This document shows positions 26,706-35,729 of a stretch of 64,000 nucleotides of DNA, piece by piece. The position numbers and the translations under genes are program-made. Position 1 is the first letter of the stretch; the number at the start of each line of letters is the position of its first letter. Source of the stretch: Streptomyces sp. Y2F8-2 (lineage in GTDB: Bacteria; Actinomycetota; Actinomycetes; Streptomycetales; Streptomycetaceae); NCBI RefSeq assembly GCF_014905555.1, contig NZ_BNGS01000001.1, positions 868,001 through 932,000 on the forward strand, read 5' to 3'. The notes under the pieces were generated by a model. The model did not search any database and was not told the DNA's origin. It worked only from the letters and a program-made list of their open reading frames with translations.

Positions 26706-28985
26706 TCAGCTCTCCAGGGGCCGCGGCGACAGCCTGAAGTCCAGTGCCGTGCAGCGGCGGCCGGCCGACACCGTACGCACCGCCTGACCGATCGCCTTGC
26801 GTGAACCGACGAGCACGACCAGCTTCTTGGCCCGGGTGACCGCGGTGTAGAGCAGGTTCCGCTGGAGCATCATCCAGGCTCCGGTGGTGACCGGGATGAC
26901 CACCGCCGGATACTCGCTTCCCTGTGAGCGGTGGATCGTCACCGCGTAGGCGTGGGCCAGCTCGTCGAGCTCGTCGAACTCGTACGCCACCTCCTCGTCC
27001 TCGTCCGTCAGCACCGTCAGGCTCTGATCGACCGGGTCGAGCGCGGTGACCACGCCGACGGTGCCGTTGAAGACGCCGTTCTTCCCCTTCTCGTAATTGT
27101 TGCGAATCTGGGTCACCTTGTCGCCGACGCGGAAGACGCGGCCGCCGAACCGCTTCTCGGGCAGGTCGGGGCGGGCGGGGGTGATCGCCTGCTGGAGCAG
27201 GCCGTTGAGGGTGCCCGCGCCTGCGGGTCCGCGGTGCATGGGCGCGAGCACCTGCACGTCGCGGCGCGGGTCGAGGCCGAAGCGGGCCGGGATCCGCCGG
27301 GCCGCCACGTCCACGGTGAGCCGTCCGGCGGCCTCGGTGTCGTCCTCGACGAAGAGGAAGAAGTCCTTCAGGCCGTCGGTGAGGGGATGCTGTCCGGCGT
27401 TGATGCGGTGCGCGTTGGTGACGACACCGGACTGCTGGGCCTGGCGGAACACGCGGGTGAGCCGGACGGCCGGGATCGGGCTGCCGTCGGCGAGCAGGTC
27501 CCTCAGGACCTCGCCGGCTCCCACGCTCGGCAGCTGGTCGACGTCGCCGACGAAGAGGAGGTGGGCACCGGGCGGCACGGCCTTGACCAGCTTGTTGGCG
27601 AGCAGGAGGTCGAGCATGGAGGCCTCGTCGACGACGACCAGGTCGGCGTCGAGCGGGCGGTCCCTGTCGTACGCCGCGTCGCCGCCGGGCTTCAGCTCCA
27701 GCAGCCGGTGGACGGTGGAGGCCTCGGCGCCGGTCAGCTCGGACAGGCGCTTGGCGGCACGGCCGGTGGGCGCGGCGAGCACGACCTTGGCCCGCTTGGC
27801 CCGGGCCAGCTCGACGATCGACCGTACGGTGAACGACTTGCCGCAGCCGGGGCCGCCGGTCAGGACGGCGACCTTCTCGGTCAGCGCGAGCCGTACGGCC
27901 TGCTCCTGCTCGGGCGCCAGTTCGGCCCCCGTACGCCCCTTGAGCCAGCCCAGGGCCTTGTCCCAGGCCACGTCCCGGAAGCCGGGCATCCGGTCCTCCT
28001 GCGTGCGCAGGAGGCGCAGCAGCTGGGCGGAGAGGGAGAGTTCGGCGCGGTGGAAGGGGACCAGGTAGACGGCGGTGACGGGGTCGCCTCCGTCCGGGCC
28101 GGGCACCTTCTCCCGTACGACACCGGGGTCGTCGCCGTCCTCCGGTGGCTCCGCCAGCTCTGCGAGGCACTCGATGACGAGGCCGGTGTCGACCTGGAGG
28201 AGTTTCACGGCGTCGGCGATGAGCTGCTCCTCCGGGAGGTAGCAGTGCCCCTGGTCGGCGGACTGCGACAGGGCGTACTGCAGGCCGGCCTTGACGCGCT
28301 CGGGACTGTCGTGCGGGATGCCGACGGACTGGGCGATGCGGTCGGCGGTGAGGAAGCCGATGCCCCAGACGTCGGCGGCGAGGCGGTAGGGCTGGTTCTT
28401 GACGACGGAGATGGAGGCGTCGCCGTACTTCTTGTAGATGCGGACGGCGATGGAGGTGGACACCTCGACGGTCTGCAGGAAGAGCATGACCTCCTTGATC
28501 GCCTTCTGCTCCTCCCAGGCGTCGGCGATCTTCTTGGTGCGCTTGGGGCCGAGGCCGGGGACCTCGATGAGCCGCTCGGGCTCCTCCTCGATGATCTTCA
28601 GGGTGTCCAGCCCGAAGTGCTGGGTGATCCGGTCGGCGAAGACGGGGCCGATGCCCTTGACGAGTCCGGACCCGAGGTAGCGGCGGATGCCCTGGACGGT
28701 GGCCGGGAGGACGGTCGTGTAGTTCTCCACCGTGAACTGCCGCCCGTACTGGGGGTGCGACCCCCAGCGCCCCTCCATCCGCAGCGACTCGCCCACCTGC
28801 GCACCGAGGAGCGCACCGACGACGGTGAGCAGGTCACCACCGCCGCGGCCGGTGTCGACGCGGGCGACGGTGTACCCGTTCTCCTCGTTGGCGTACGTGA
28901 TCCGCTCGAGCACACCTTCCAGCACGGCGAGCCGCCGCTCCCCGGCGTCGGCCGCCTGCCCTGCCCGACTGGCCTCCTTGGTCAT
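26706..28985 (-). CDS. recD2: RecD2-type ATP-dependent DNA helicase
   Basis: Superfamily 1B 5'-3' DNA helicase of 759 residues, a RecD relative that works without RecBC. It begins with an N-terminal OB-like segment and helix-hairpin-helix modules (VKGIGPVFADRITQHFGLDT, LIEVPGLGPKRTKKIADAWE) that mark RecD2 rather than RecD. The motor contains Walker A VLTGGPGCGKSFTVRSIVEL, Walker B ADLVVVDEASMLDLLLANKL, LLFVGDVDQLPSVGAGEVL (motif III), LTRVFRQAQQSGVVTNAHRI (motif IV) and C-terminal AYAVTIHRSQGSEYPAVVIP and LLYTAVTRAKKLVVLVGS. The ATG at 28985 gives MTKEASRAGQAADAGE. It is divergent from the lacI-rbs locus. Confidence 0.93.
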   Translation of the reverse strand: MTKEASRAGQAADAGERRLAVLEGVLERITYANEENGYTVARVDTGRGGGDLLTVVGALLGAQVGESLRMEGRWGSHPQYGRQFTVENYTTVLPATVQGIRRYLGSGLVKGIGPVFADRITQHFGLDTLKIIEEEPERLIEVPGLGPKRTKKIADAWEEQKAIKEVMLFLQTVEVSTSIAVRIYKKYGDASISVVKNQPYRLAADVWGIGFLTADRIAQSVGIPHDSPERVKAGLQYALSQSADQGHCYLPEEQLIADAVKLLQVDTGLVIECLAELAEPPEDGDDPGVVREKVPGPDGGDPVTAVYLVPFHRAELSLSAQLLRLLRTQEDRMPGFRDVAWDKALGWLKGRTGAELAPEQEQAVRLALTEKVAVLTGGPGCGKSFTVRSIVELARAKRAKVVLAAPTGRAAKRLSELTGAEASTVHRLLELKPGGDAAYDRDRPLDADLVVVDEASMLDLLLANKLVKAVPPGAHLLFVGDVDQLPSVGAGEVLRDLLADGSPIPAVRLTRVFRQAQQSGVVTNAHRINAGQHPLTDGLKDFFLFVEDDTEAAGRLTVDVAARRIPARFGLDPRRDVQVLAPMHRGPAGAGTLNGLLQQAITPARPDLPEKRFGGRVFRVGDKVTQIRNNYEKGKNGVFNGTVGVVTALDPVDQSLTVLTDEDEEVAYEFDELDELAHAYAVTIHRSQGSEYPAVVIPVTTGAWMMLQRNLLYTAVTRAKKLVVLVGSRKAIGQAVRTVSAGRRCTALDFRLSPRPLES

Positions 28986-29332
28986 GATCCGACGCTACCG
29001 CCGGGGTGTGACAGACGGGGCCGGGTGGGGCGGACCACGGTGAGCACCCAGGAGTTCAGCTCCTGGCCGGGCACGCTCCCCTGACGCGGCGTCACACGGC
29101 GGCTTCCCTCAACCACCGGCCGCTCCACGGAGGTTGACGGCCGCCGAACCGACCGCGCCGCTGTCGACTGCGCTGCCCCATGACCCCGCCCGCCTCAAGT
29201 GACCCCCGTCACACAGGTCACAATCCGGTCTCGCCCTCGCCCCACCCCTTGAAGGGGGGAATGTAATCGTTTCCAATCCTCTTTGTCAGTCGTGAAAACG
29301 ATTCCACGGACTCACAAGGAGGTGGTCCGGCG
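28986..29332. other. Divergent intergenic region recD2 / ribose regulator
   Basis: A 347-bp gap holding the start regions of two divergent genes. The half near recD2 shows nothing distinctive. The half near the regulator is AT-richer than the surroundings and contains the LacI-type operator pair listed separately, followed by the ribosome site AAGGAGG at about 29318-29324. No gene or RNA is seen. Confidence 0.6.
29265..29303 (+). promoter_or_regulatory. LacI-type operator pair upstream of the ribose locus
   Basis: AATCGTTTCC (29265-29274) and GAAAACGATT (29294-29303) are inverted copies matching at 9 of 10 positions, with 19 bp between them. Each contains the ATCGTTT core common in operators of Streptomyces LacI-family repressors. 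The pair sits 30-68 bp before the regulator start, so autoregulation and control of the whole rbs transcript is the natural reading. Confidence 0.7.
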
Positions 29333-30373
29333 ATGGCGAGCATCAAGGACGTCGCCGCCGAGGCGGGGGTCTCCGTCGCCACGGTGTCGCGCGTCCTGAA
29401 CGACCACCCGTCGGTCAGCGCCGAGGCACGCACCCGTGTGCTGGCCGCCGTCGAGGCGCTGGGCTACCGCCCGAACGCCGTCGCCCGGTCCCTGCGCACC
29501 GACCAGACCCACACCCTCGGCCTGGTCATCAGCGACGTACTCAACCCCTACTTCACCCATCTGGCCCGCTCCGTCGAGGAGGAGGCCCGCGCCCTCGGCT
29601 ACAGCGTGATCATCGGCAACGCCGACGAGCGGCCCGACCTCCAGGACCACCATGTGCGGACCCTGCTGGACCGGCGGATCGACGGACTGCTCGTCTCCCC
29701 GACGGACGGCGGGTCGCCGCTCATGCTGGACGCTGCGCGGGCCGGCACCCCGATGGTCTTCGTGGACCGGTGGATCGCGGGCGTCGACGTACCCGTCGTA
29801 CGCTCCGACGGCCGCGCCGCCGTCCACGACCTCGTCCGTCATCTGCACGGGCTCGGCCACCGGCGGCTCGCGATCATCGCCGGCCCGGCGGCGACCACGA
29901 CCGGCCGGGAGCGCGTCGAGGCCTTCCGCGAGGCCCTGGCCGAGTACGGGCTCCCCCTGCCGGACACCTACATCGGCCAGGGCGACTTCCAGGTCGAGAG
30001 CGGGCGCCGGGCCACCGAGCGGTTCCTCGACCTGGCCGAGCCGCCCGAGGTCGTGTTCGCCGCCGACAACCTGATGGCGCTCGGCGCGCTGGACGCCGTC
30101 CGGGCGCGCGGCCTGCGGGTGCCGGACGACATCGCGCTCGCCGCGTTCGACGACATCCCGTGGTTCGTGCACACCGATCCTCCGATCACCGCGATCGCCC
30201 AGCCCACCGGCCGGCTGGGACGCGCCGCCGTGCGCGCGCTGGTCGACCGCATCGAGGGGCGGCACCCCGAGTCCGTCACCCTCCCCGCCCGTCTCGTCGT
30301 ACGCCGCTCGTGCGGCGAGCCGCCTGCACAGGCCCCCGCTGTGCAGTTCCCCGTACAAAGGAGCCAGTCGTGA
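29333..30373 (+). CDS. rbsR: LacI-family regulator of the ribose locus
   Basis: Transcriptional repressor of 346 residues. The N-terminal HTH is classic LacI: MASIKDVAAEAGVSVATVSR then VLNDHPSVSAEARTRVLAAV, with the hinge helix YRPNAVARSL. The remainder is a periplasmic-binding-protein-like sensor fold (TLGLVISDVLNPYFTHLARS; VVFAADNLMALGALDAVRAR; AFDDIPWFVHTDPPITAIAQ). It starts at 29333 after AAGGAGG, and its TGA overlaps the GTG of rbsA (GTGA), so it is the first gene of the operon it presumably controls. Ribose or ribose 5-phosphate as effector is inferred from the neighbours. Confidence 0.88.
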   Translation: MASIKDVAAEAGVSVATVSRVLNDHPSVSAEARTRVLAAVEALGYRPNAVARSLRTDQTHTLGLVISDVLNPYFTHLARSVEEEARALGYSVIIGNADERPDLQDHHVRTLLDRRIDGLLVSPTDGGSPLMLDAARAGTPMVFVDRWIAGVDVPVVRSDGRAAVHDLVRHLHGLGHRRLAIIAGPAATTTGRERVEAFREALAEYGLPLPDTYIGQGDFQVESGRRATERFLDLAEPPEVVFAADNLMALGALDAVRARGLRVPDDIALAAFDDIPWFVHTDPPITAIAQPTGRLGRAAVRALVDRIEGRHPESVTLPARLVVRRSCGEPPAQAPAVQFPVQRSQS

Positions 30374-31899
30374 GCAACCCTGACGAGTTGCTGCGCATCG
30401 AAGGCATACGCAAGACCTTCCCCGGCGTGGTCGCGCTCGACGGCGTCGACTTCGATCTGCGCCGCGGCGAGGTGCACGTGCTGCTCGGTGAGAACGGCGC
30501 GGGCAAGAGCACCCTCATCAAGATGCTCTCCGGCGCCTACCGCCCCGACGCGGGGCGGATCCTGGTCGGCGGCGAGGAGGTGCGCATCCACGGTGCGCAG
30601 GACTCCGAGCGCCTCGGGATCGCCACCATCTACCAGGAGTTCAACCTCGTTCCCGACCTGACCGTCGCCGAGAACATCTTCCTGGGCCGCCAGCCGCGCC
30701 GCTTCGGCATGATCGACCGCAAGAAGATGGAGGCCGACGCCGCCGCACTCCTCGAACGCGTCGGTGTGCACGTGTCTCCCCGCGCGCGGGTGCGTGAACT
30801 GGGCATCGCCCGGCTCCAGATGGTCGAGATCGCGAAGGCGCTCAGCCTGAACGCGCGCGTGCTCATCATGGACGAGCCGACGGCCGTGCTCACCTCCGAA
30901 GAGGTCGAGAAGCTGTTCGCCATCGTGCGCGCGCTGCGCGAGGACGGCGTCGGCATCGTCTTCATCACCCACCATCTGGAGGAGATCGCCGCCCTCGGGG
31001 ACCGGGTGACCGTGATCCGCGACGGCAGGAGCGTCGGGCAGGTGCCCGCCTCCACGCCCGAGGACGAGCTCGTGCGCCTCATGGTGGGACGGTCGATCGA
31101 GCAGCAGTACCCACGCGAACGGCCCGACACCGGCGCGGCGTTGCTCACCGTCGAGGGGCTCACCCGGGACGGGGTCTTCCACGACGTGTCGTTCGAGGTG
31201 CGGGCCGGTGAGGTCGTCGGCATCGCGGGGCTGGTGGGGGCCGGCCGTACGGAGGTCGTACGGGCGGTGTTCGGCGCCGATCCCTATGACAGGGGAGCCG
31301 TGCGCGTCGCCGGCACTCAGGTGCGCCGGTACGACGTGAACGCCGCGCTGGAGGCCGGGATCGGGCTCGTGCCCGAGGACCGCAAGGGCCAGGGTCTCGT
31401 CCTGGACGCGTCCATCGAGGAGAACCTCGGACTCGTGACCATGCGGGCCGCGACCCGCGGCGGGCTCGTCGACCGCAAGGGGCAGCACGCCGCCGCGGCC
31501 AAGGTCGCCGACCAGCTGCGCGTGCGGATGGCCGGTCTCGGGCAGCACGTGCGCACGCTCTCCGGTGGCAACCAGCAGAAGGTCGTCATCGGCAAGTGGC
31601 TCCTGGCGAACACCAAGGTGCTCATCCTCGACGAGCCGACGCGCGGTATCGACGTCGGCGCCAAGGTCGAGATCTACCAACTGATCAACGAACTCACGGC
31701 CGCGGGCGCCGCCGTCCTGATGATCTCCAGCGATCTGCCCGAGGTGCTCGGCATGAGCGACCGGGTGCTGGTGATGGCCCAGGGCCGGATCGCGGGCGAA
31801 CTCTCCGCCGACGAGGCGACGCAGGACTCCGTCATGGCGCTCGCCGTCAGCACACCCACCACGTCTGTGAACGAAATGGAGGCCACCCGTGGCCACTGA
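30370..31899 (+). CDS. rbsA: Ribose ABC importer ATP-binding protein
   Basis: Double-domain ABC ATPase of 509 residues, the usual RbsA/MglA form. The first domain has [40 protein letters not shown], the signature [19 protein letters not shown] (degenerate, as is normal in this half) and [20 protein letters not shown]. The second has the variant Walker [21 protein letters not shown], the signature [17 protein letters not shown] and [20 protein letters not shown]. The GTG at 30370 overlaps the regulator stop; the 3' end overlaps the start of the next gene by 11 bp. It energises the fused permease/binding protein downstream. Confidence 0.92.
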   Translation: MSNPDELLRIEGIRKTFPGVVALDGVDFDLRRGEVHVLLGENGAGKSTLIKMLSGAYRPDAGRILVGGEEVRIHGAQDSERLGIATIYQEFNLVPDLTVAENIFLGRQPRRFGMIDRKKMEADAAALLERVGVHVSPRARVRELGIARLQMVEIAKALSLNARVLIMDEPTAVLTSEEVEKLFAIVRALREDGVGIVFITHHLEEIAALGDRVTVIRDGRSVGQVPASTPEDELVRLMVGRSIEQQYPRERPDTGAALLTVEGLTRDGVFHDVSFEVRAGEVVGIAGLVGAGRTEVVRAVFGADPYDRGAVRVAGTQVRRYDVNAALEAGIGLVPEDRKGQGLVLDASIEENLGLVTMRAATRGGLVDRKGQHAAAAKVADQLRVRMAGLGQHVRTLSGGNQQKVVIGKWLLANTKVLILDEPTRGIDVGAKVEIYQLINELTAAGAAVLMISSDLPEVLGMSDRVLVMAQGRIAGELSADEATQDSVMALAVSTPTTSVNEMEATRGH

Positions 31900-33835
31900 C
31901 ACGCTCAAGAGCACAGCGGGCGCCGGTGGCGCCACGGGGGTCCGCAGACTCCTGCTCGACAACGGCGCGCTCACCGCGCTGATCGTCCTGGTCATCGCGA
32001 TGTCGGCGCTGTCCGGCGACTTCCTGACGACCGACAACCTCCTCAACATCGGCGTCCAGGCGGCCGTCACGGCCATCCTCGCCTTCGGCGTCACCTTCGT
32101 GATCGTCTCGGCGGGCATCGACCTGTCGGTGGGTTCGGTCGCCGCGCTGTCGGCCACCGTCCTGGCCTGGAGCGCCACGTCGGCGGGCGTCCCCGTCGCG
32201 ACAGCGGTGATCCTCGCGATCGCGACCGGCCTCGCCGCCGGACTCGTCAACGGCATCCTGATCTCGTACGGGAAGCTCCCGCCGTTCATCGCGACGCTCG
32301 CCATGCTGTCGGTGGGCCGTGGTCTGTCGCTGGTCATCTCGCAGGGCTCCCCGATCGCGTTCCCGAACTCGGTCTCGCACCTCGGTGACACGCTGGGCGG
32401 CTGGCTGCCCGTGCCGGTCCTCGTCATGGTCGTCATGGGCCTGATCACCGCGTTCGTCCTCGGCCGCACGTACATCGGCCGTTCCATGTACGCGATCGGC
32501 GGCAACGAGGAAGCGGCCCGTCTGTCGGGTCTTCGGGTGAAGAAGCAGAAGATCGCGATCTACGCGCTGTCGGGTCTGTTCGCCGCGGCCGCGGGCATCG
32601 TGCTCGCCGCGCGCCTCTCCTCCGCGCAGCCTCAGGCCGCCAACGGTTACGAGCTGGACGCGATCGCCGCGGTGGTCATCGGCGGCGCCTCCCTCGCGGG
32701 CGGCACCGGCAAGGCGTCGGGCACGCTGATCGGCGCGCTGATCCTGGCGGTGCTGCGCAACGGCCTCAACCTCCTGTCGGTGTCCGCCTTCTGGCAGCAG
32801 GTCGTCATCGGTGTCGTCATCGCCCTGGCGGTGCTCCTGGACACCGTGCGCCGCAAGGCCGGGGCCACCCCCGTGGCCGCCGGCACCTCTCCGGGCGGCC
32901 GGGGCCGGCAGACGCTGACGTACGCGCTCGCGGCCGTGGTCGCGGTGGCCGTGGTGGGCGGGATGTCCTTCCTGCACGGCGGCTCGTCCTCCACCACGCC
33001 GAAGGTGGGCCTGTCGCTGTCCACCCTCAACAACCCCTTCTTCGTGCAGATCAAGCAGGGCGCGCAGGCGGAGGCGAAGAAGCTGGGCGTCGACCTGACC
33101 GTCACGGACGCGCAGAACGACGCCTCGCAGCAGGCCAACCAGTTGCAGAACTTCACCAGCTCGGGCCTCGGCGCGATCGTCGTCAACCCGGTGGACTCGG
33201 ACGCCGCGGGCCCGGCGGTGCGGGCCGCGAACAAGGCGGGCGTCCCCGTCGTGGGCGTCGACCGCGGCGTCAACAAGGCGAAGACGGCCGCGCTGGTCGC
33301 CTCCGACAACGTCGAGGGCGGCAAGCTGGGCGCCGAGGCGCTGGCCGAGAAGCTCGGCGGCAAGGGCAAGATCGTGATCCTGCAGGGTCTGGCCGGCACG
33401 TCCGCGAGCCGTGAGCGCGGCGCGGGCTTCGCCGAGGGCCTGAAGGCCTACCCGGGCATCCAGGTCGTCGCCAAGCAGCCCGCCGACTTCGACCGCACCA
33501 AGGGCCTCGACGTGATGACGAACCTGCTCCAGGCCCACCCGGACATCCAGGGCGTCTTCGCCGAGAACGACGAGATGGCGCTCGGCGCGATCAAGGCGCT
33601 GGGGTCGAAGGCCGGGAAGTCCGTCCAGGTCGTCGGCTTCGACGGTGAGCCGGACGGACTCGCCGCGGTCAAGGCGGGCACGCTGTACGCGTCGGTGGCG
33701 CAGCAGCCTTCGCAGCTGGGCCGGATCGCGATCGACAACGCGCTGCGGGCCGCTCAGGGCAAGAAGGTCGAGGAAACGGTCATGGTGCCGGTGAAGGTGG
33801 TCACGAAGGAGAACGTGGCCGGGTTCACCGGCTGA
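31889..33835 (+). CDS. Ribose permease fused to its substrate-binding protein
   Basis: A 648-residue fusion. Residues 1-330 are an RbsC-type permease with about ten helices, including [20 protein letters not shown] and the coupling segment [21 protein letters not shown] further helix ([20 protein letters not shown], about residues 345-365) leads into residues ~370-648, a ribose/galactose-type binding protein: [60 protein letters not shown] and [20 protein letters not shown]. The binding domain would be tethered on the outer face rather than free or lipid-anchored. GTG start with GGAGG upstream. No separate rbsB is present, supporting a real fusion. Confidence 0.9.
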   Translation: MATDTLKSTAGAGGATGVRRLLLDNGALTALIVLVIAMSALSGDFLTTDNLLNIGVQAAVTAILAFGVTFVIVSAGIDLSVGSVAALSATVLAWSATSAGVPVATAVILAIATGLAAGLVNGILISYGKLPPFIATLAMLSVGRGLSLVISQGSPIAFPNSVSHLGDTLGGWLPVPVLVMVVMGLITAFVLGRTYIGRSMYAIGGNEEAARLSGLRVKKQKIAIYALSGLFAAAAGIVLAARLSSAQPQAANGYELDAIAAVVIGGASLAGGTGKASGTLIGALILAVLRNGLNLLSVSAFWQQVVIGVVIALAVLLDTVRRKAGATPVAAGTSPGGRGRQTLTYALAAVVAVAVVGGMSFLHGGSSSTTPKVGLSLSTLNNPFFVQIKQGAQAEAKKLGVDLTVTDAQNDASQQANQLQNFTSSGLGAIVVNPVDSDAAGPAVRAANKAGVPVVGVDRGVNKAKTAALVASDNVEGGKLGAEALAEKLGGKGKIVILQGLAGTSASRERGAGFAEGLKAYPGIQVVAKQPADFDRTKGLDVMTNLLQAHPDIQGVFAENDEMALGAIKALGSKAGKSVQVVGFDGEPDGLAAVKAGTLYASVAQQPSQLGRIAIDNALRAAQGKKVEETVMVPVKVVTKENVAGFTG

Positions 33836-33852
33836 CCCGCCCCGTCCGGTCG

Positions 33853-33895
33853 CCACGGCGGCGGGCCGCGCAGCACGCGCGGTCCGCCGCCGTGG
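33853..33895 (+). terminator. Long hairpin between transporter and rbsK
   Basis: Arms 33853-33864 and 33884-33895 give 12 perfect pairs, continued by a G-U wobble and six more pairs (33866-33871 with 33877-33882) closing on a 5-nt AGCAC loop, 19 pairs in all as RNA. It begins 17 bp after the transporter stop and ends 62 bp before rbsK. It may attenuate or process the operon transcript so that rbsKD is made at a different level. Confidence 0.6.
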
Positions 33896-33957
33896 GGCCG
33901 GATTCACCGCTTTGTCGGATGCACGGGGATCCGCTGGGATCCGTTGGGAGACAGTTC

Positions 33958-34953
33958 ATGTACGACTACGACCTGCTGGTCGTGGGATCGGCCAACGCCG
34001 ACCTGGTGATCGGGGTCGAGCGGCGGCCCGCGGCCGGGGAGACCGTGCTCGGCTCCGACCTGGCCGTCCACCCGGGCGGCAAGGGCGCGAACCAGGCGGT
34101 GGCCGCCGCCCGCCTCGGTGCCCGTACGGCGCTGCTGGCCCGGGTCGGCGACGACGCGCACGGCCGGCTGCTGCTGGACGCGCAGCGCGCGGCGGGCGTC
34201 GACACGGTGGGGGTCCTGGTCGGCGGGGCGCCCACGGGGGTCGCGCTGATCACGGTGGACCCGTCGGGGGACAACAGCATCGTGGTCTCCCCGGGCGCCA
34301 ACGGGCGGCTCGCCCCCGAGGACGTACGGGCCGCACAGAGCCTGCTGCACGCCTCCCAGGTGGTGTCGGCGCAGCTGGAGATCCCGCTGGAGACGGTGGA
34401 GGAGGTCGTACGGAACCTGCCGTCCGGCACCCGGTTCGTGCTGAACCCGTCGCCGCCGAGGCCACTGCCCGCCGAGGTGCTGGCGGCCTGTGACCCGCTG
34501 ATCGTGAACGAGCACGAGGCACGGGTCATCGCGGGCGACGAGCTGGGCGGGGCGCCCGAGGACTGGGCACGGGCGCTGCTGGCGCTCGGCCCCCGCTCGG
34601 TGGTGGTGACGCTGGGCGCGGAGGGCGCTCTGGTGGCGGCCGACGGTTCGATGACCCGTGTCCCCTCGGTGAAGGTGGACGCCGTCGACACGACGGGCGC
34701 GGGCGACGCTTTCACGGCGGCGCTGGCCTGGCGGCTGGGCACGGGCGCGGCGCTGCCCGAGGCGGCGGCGTACGCGGCGCGGGTGGGGGCGGCGGCGGTG
34801 ACGCGCCCCGGCGCTCAGGAGTCCTACCCCACCGCCGAGGAGGTCGAAGCCCTGTGCGGTGCCGGTCTGGGGGGCAACCCCCGGACGCCCGGCCGGCAAG
34901 GCGAGCCGGGAGAGCCCGCGCGAGGAGCGTCCGCGCGAGGTGAGTCCCTGTGA
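33958..34953 (+). CDS. rbsK: Ribokinase
   Basis: PfkB-family kinase of 331 residues making ribose 5-phosphate. N-terminal signature DLLVVGSANADLVIGVERRP, glycine loop VHPGGKGANQAVAAARLGA, and the C-terminal signature VDAVDTTGAGDAFTAALAWR with catalytic Asp in TGAGDAF. The ATG at 33958 follows GGGAG; the open frame upstream lies in the hairpin region. The protein carries an odd Gly/Pro/Arg/Glu-rich tail of about 30 residues after PTAEEVEALCGAGLGG, encoded partly by a dispersed GC-rich repeat (34870-34897), so the natural C terminus may have been extended. Its TGA overlaps the rbsD start. Confidence 0.92.
   Translation: MYDYDLLVVGSANADLVIGVERRPAAGETVLGSDLAVHPGGKGANQAVAAARLGARTALLARVGDDAHGRLLLDAQRAAGVDTVGVLVGGAPTGVALITVDPSGDNSIVVSPGANGRLAPEDVRAAQSLLHASQVVSAQLEIPLETVEEVVRNLPSGTRFVLNPSPPRPLPAEVLAACDPLIVNEHEARVIAGDELGGAPEDWARALLALGPRSVVVTLGAEGALVAADGSMTRVPSVKVDAVDTTGAGDAFTAALAWRLGTGAALPEAAAYAARVGAAAVTRPGAQESYPTAEEVEALCGAGLGGNPRTPGRQGEPGEPARGASARGESL
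34870..34897 (+). repeat. Dispersed GC-rich hairpin repeat inside the rbsK 3' end
   Basis: GGGGGCAACCCCCGGAC occurs at 34870-34886 and again at 25039-25055. Similarity continues a further 11 bases (26 of 28 identical). The core GGGGG-CAA-CCCCC is a tight hairpin. Here the element lies in coding sequence; at 25039 it is intergenic. It resembles short repeats that I recall as common in Streptomyces intergenic DNA. Confidence 0.7.
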
Positions 34954-35339
34954 AGAAGGCCGGAATCCTGAACCGTCACCTCGCGGGCGCGCTGGCCGAG
35001 TTGGGGCACGGGCACGGGGTCCTGATATGCGACGCCGGCATGCCGATCCCGGCGGGCCCCCGGGTCGTGGACCTGGCGTTCCGCGCCGGGGTGCCGTCCT
35101 TCGCGGAGGTCCTGGACGGTCTGCTCCAGGAGCTGGTGGTGGAGGGCGCCACGGCCGCGCACGAGGTGCGGGACGCCAACCCGCAGGCCACGACGCTGCT
35201 GGAGGCCCGCTTCCCGGACCTCGAGCTGGTCCCGCACGAGAAGCTGAAGCGGCTTGCGGCCGATGCCCACCTGGTGGTCCGCACCGGTGAGGCCCGCCCG
35301 TACGCGAACGTACTCCTGCGCTGCGGCGTCTTCTTCTGA
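34950..35339 (+). CDS. rbsD: D-ribose pyranase
   Basis: A 129-residue mutarotase that interconverts pyranose and furanose forms of ribose, feeding ribokinase. The family signature is present: MKKAGILNRHLAGALAELGH, GHGVLICDAGMPIPAGPRVV and the C-terminal LVVRTGEARPYANVLLRCGV. The catalytic His is in ELGHGHGVLI. It starts at a GTG that overlaps the rbsK stop (GTGA) and is the last gene of the ribose operon. A tandem repeat and a strong terminator follow. Confidence 0.93.
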   Translation: MKKAGILNRHLAGALAELGHGHGVLICDAGMPIPAGPRVVDLAFRAGVPSFAEVLDGLLQELVVEGATAAHEVRDANPQATTLLEARFPDLELVPHEKLKRLAADAHLVVRTGEARPYANVLLRCGVFF

Positions 35340-35348
35340 ACCGGCCGC

Positions 35349-35413
35349 TCTGCTCAACCAGGCGATCTGCCGAACCGGGCGATCTGCCGAACCGGGCGAT
35401 CTGCTGAACCGGC
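35349..35413 (+). repeat. 17-bp tandem repeat after rbsD
   Basis: GATCTGCCGAACCGGGC occurs at 35364-35380 and 35381-35397, with a diverged third unit at 35398-35413 and a diverged partial unit upstream from 35349. It lies in the 390-bp gap 35340-35729 just before a terminator. It looks like slippage-prone non-coding DNA. Confidence 0.85.
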
Positions 35414-35432
35414 CGCTCCGCCCGAGATACTT

Positions 35433-35463
35433 CGAGGGGCCCGGTCACTGCCCGGGCCCCTCG
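35433..35463 (+). terminator. Terminator of the ribose operon
   Basis: CGAGGGGCCCGG (35433-35444) and its exact complement (35452-35463) form a 12-bp stem with a 7-nt loop, followed by GTTTCCCC. It separates the rbs operon from the gas-vesicle cluster. The rest of the gap to 35660 has no gene; GGTTGCATCTTTC and GGGGAATTTTCC around 35556-35583 mark an AT-richer patch that may be the gvp promoter. Confidence 0.75.
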
Positions 35464-35729
35464 GTTTCCCCCCACCCAGCCAGAACCCCCGTGATCCCCC
35501 CAGATCCCCCCGGGGAGTCCTGACTCCCCTTACGACACGCAGAAGGCGGCAAGGGTTGCATCTTTCGCCGGGGAATTTTCCGCGGGGTCCGGTGCGGGCG
35601 GCGCAAGAACTGGCACGGGATGTGGACAGGGTCGATGATGGAAGTGGAGCAAGAAGGTGATGGATCACGAACGACCGTGAGCCGGACAAGGCAGACTCCT
35701 CGTCGAGGGAGGCGTCCGCTCCTCAGCGA

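Noticed and set aside
28986..29332. Possible tRNA or other stable RNA in the recD2-lacI gap
   Set aside because: No cloverleaf-compatible arms or CCA-adjacent acceptor stem could be found; the region is explained by promoters and operators.
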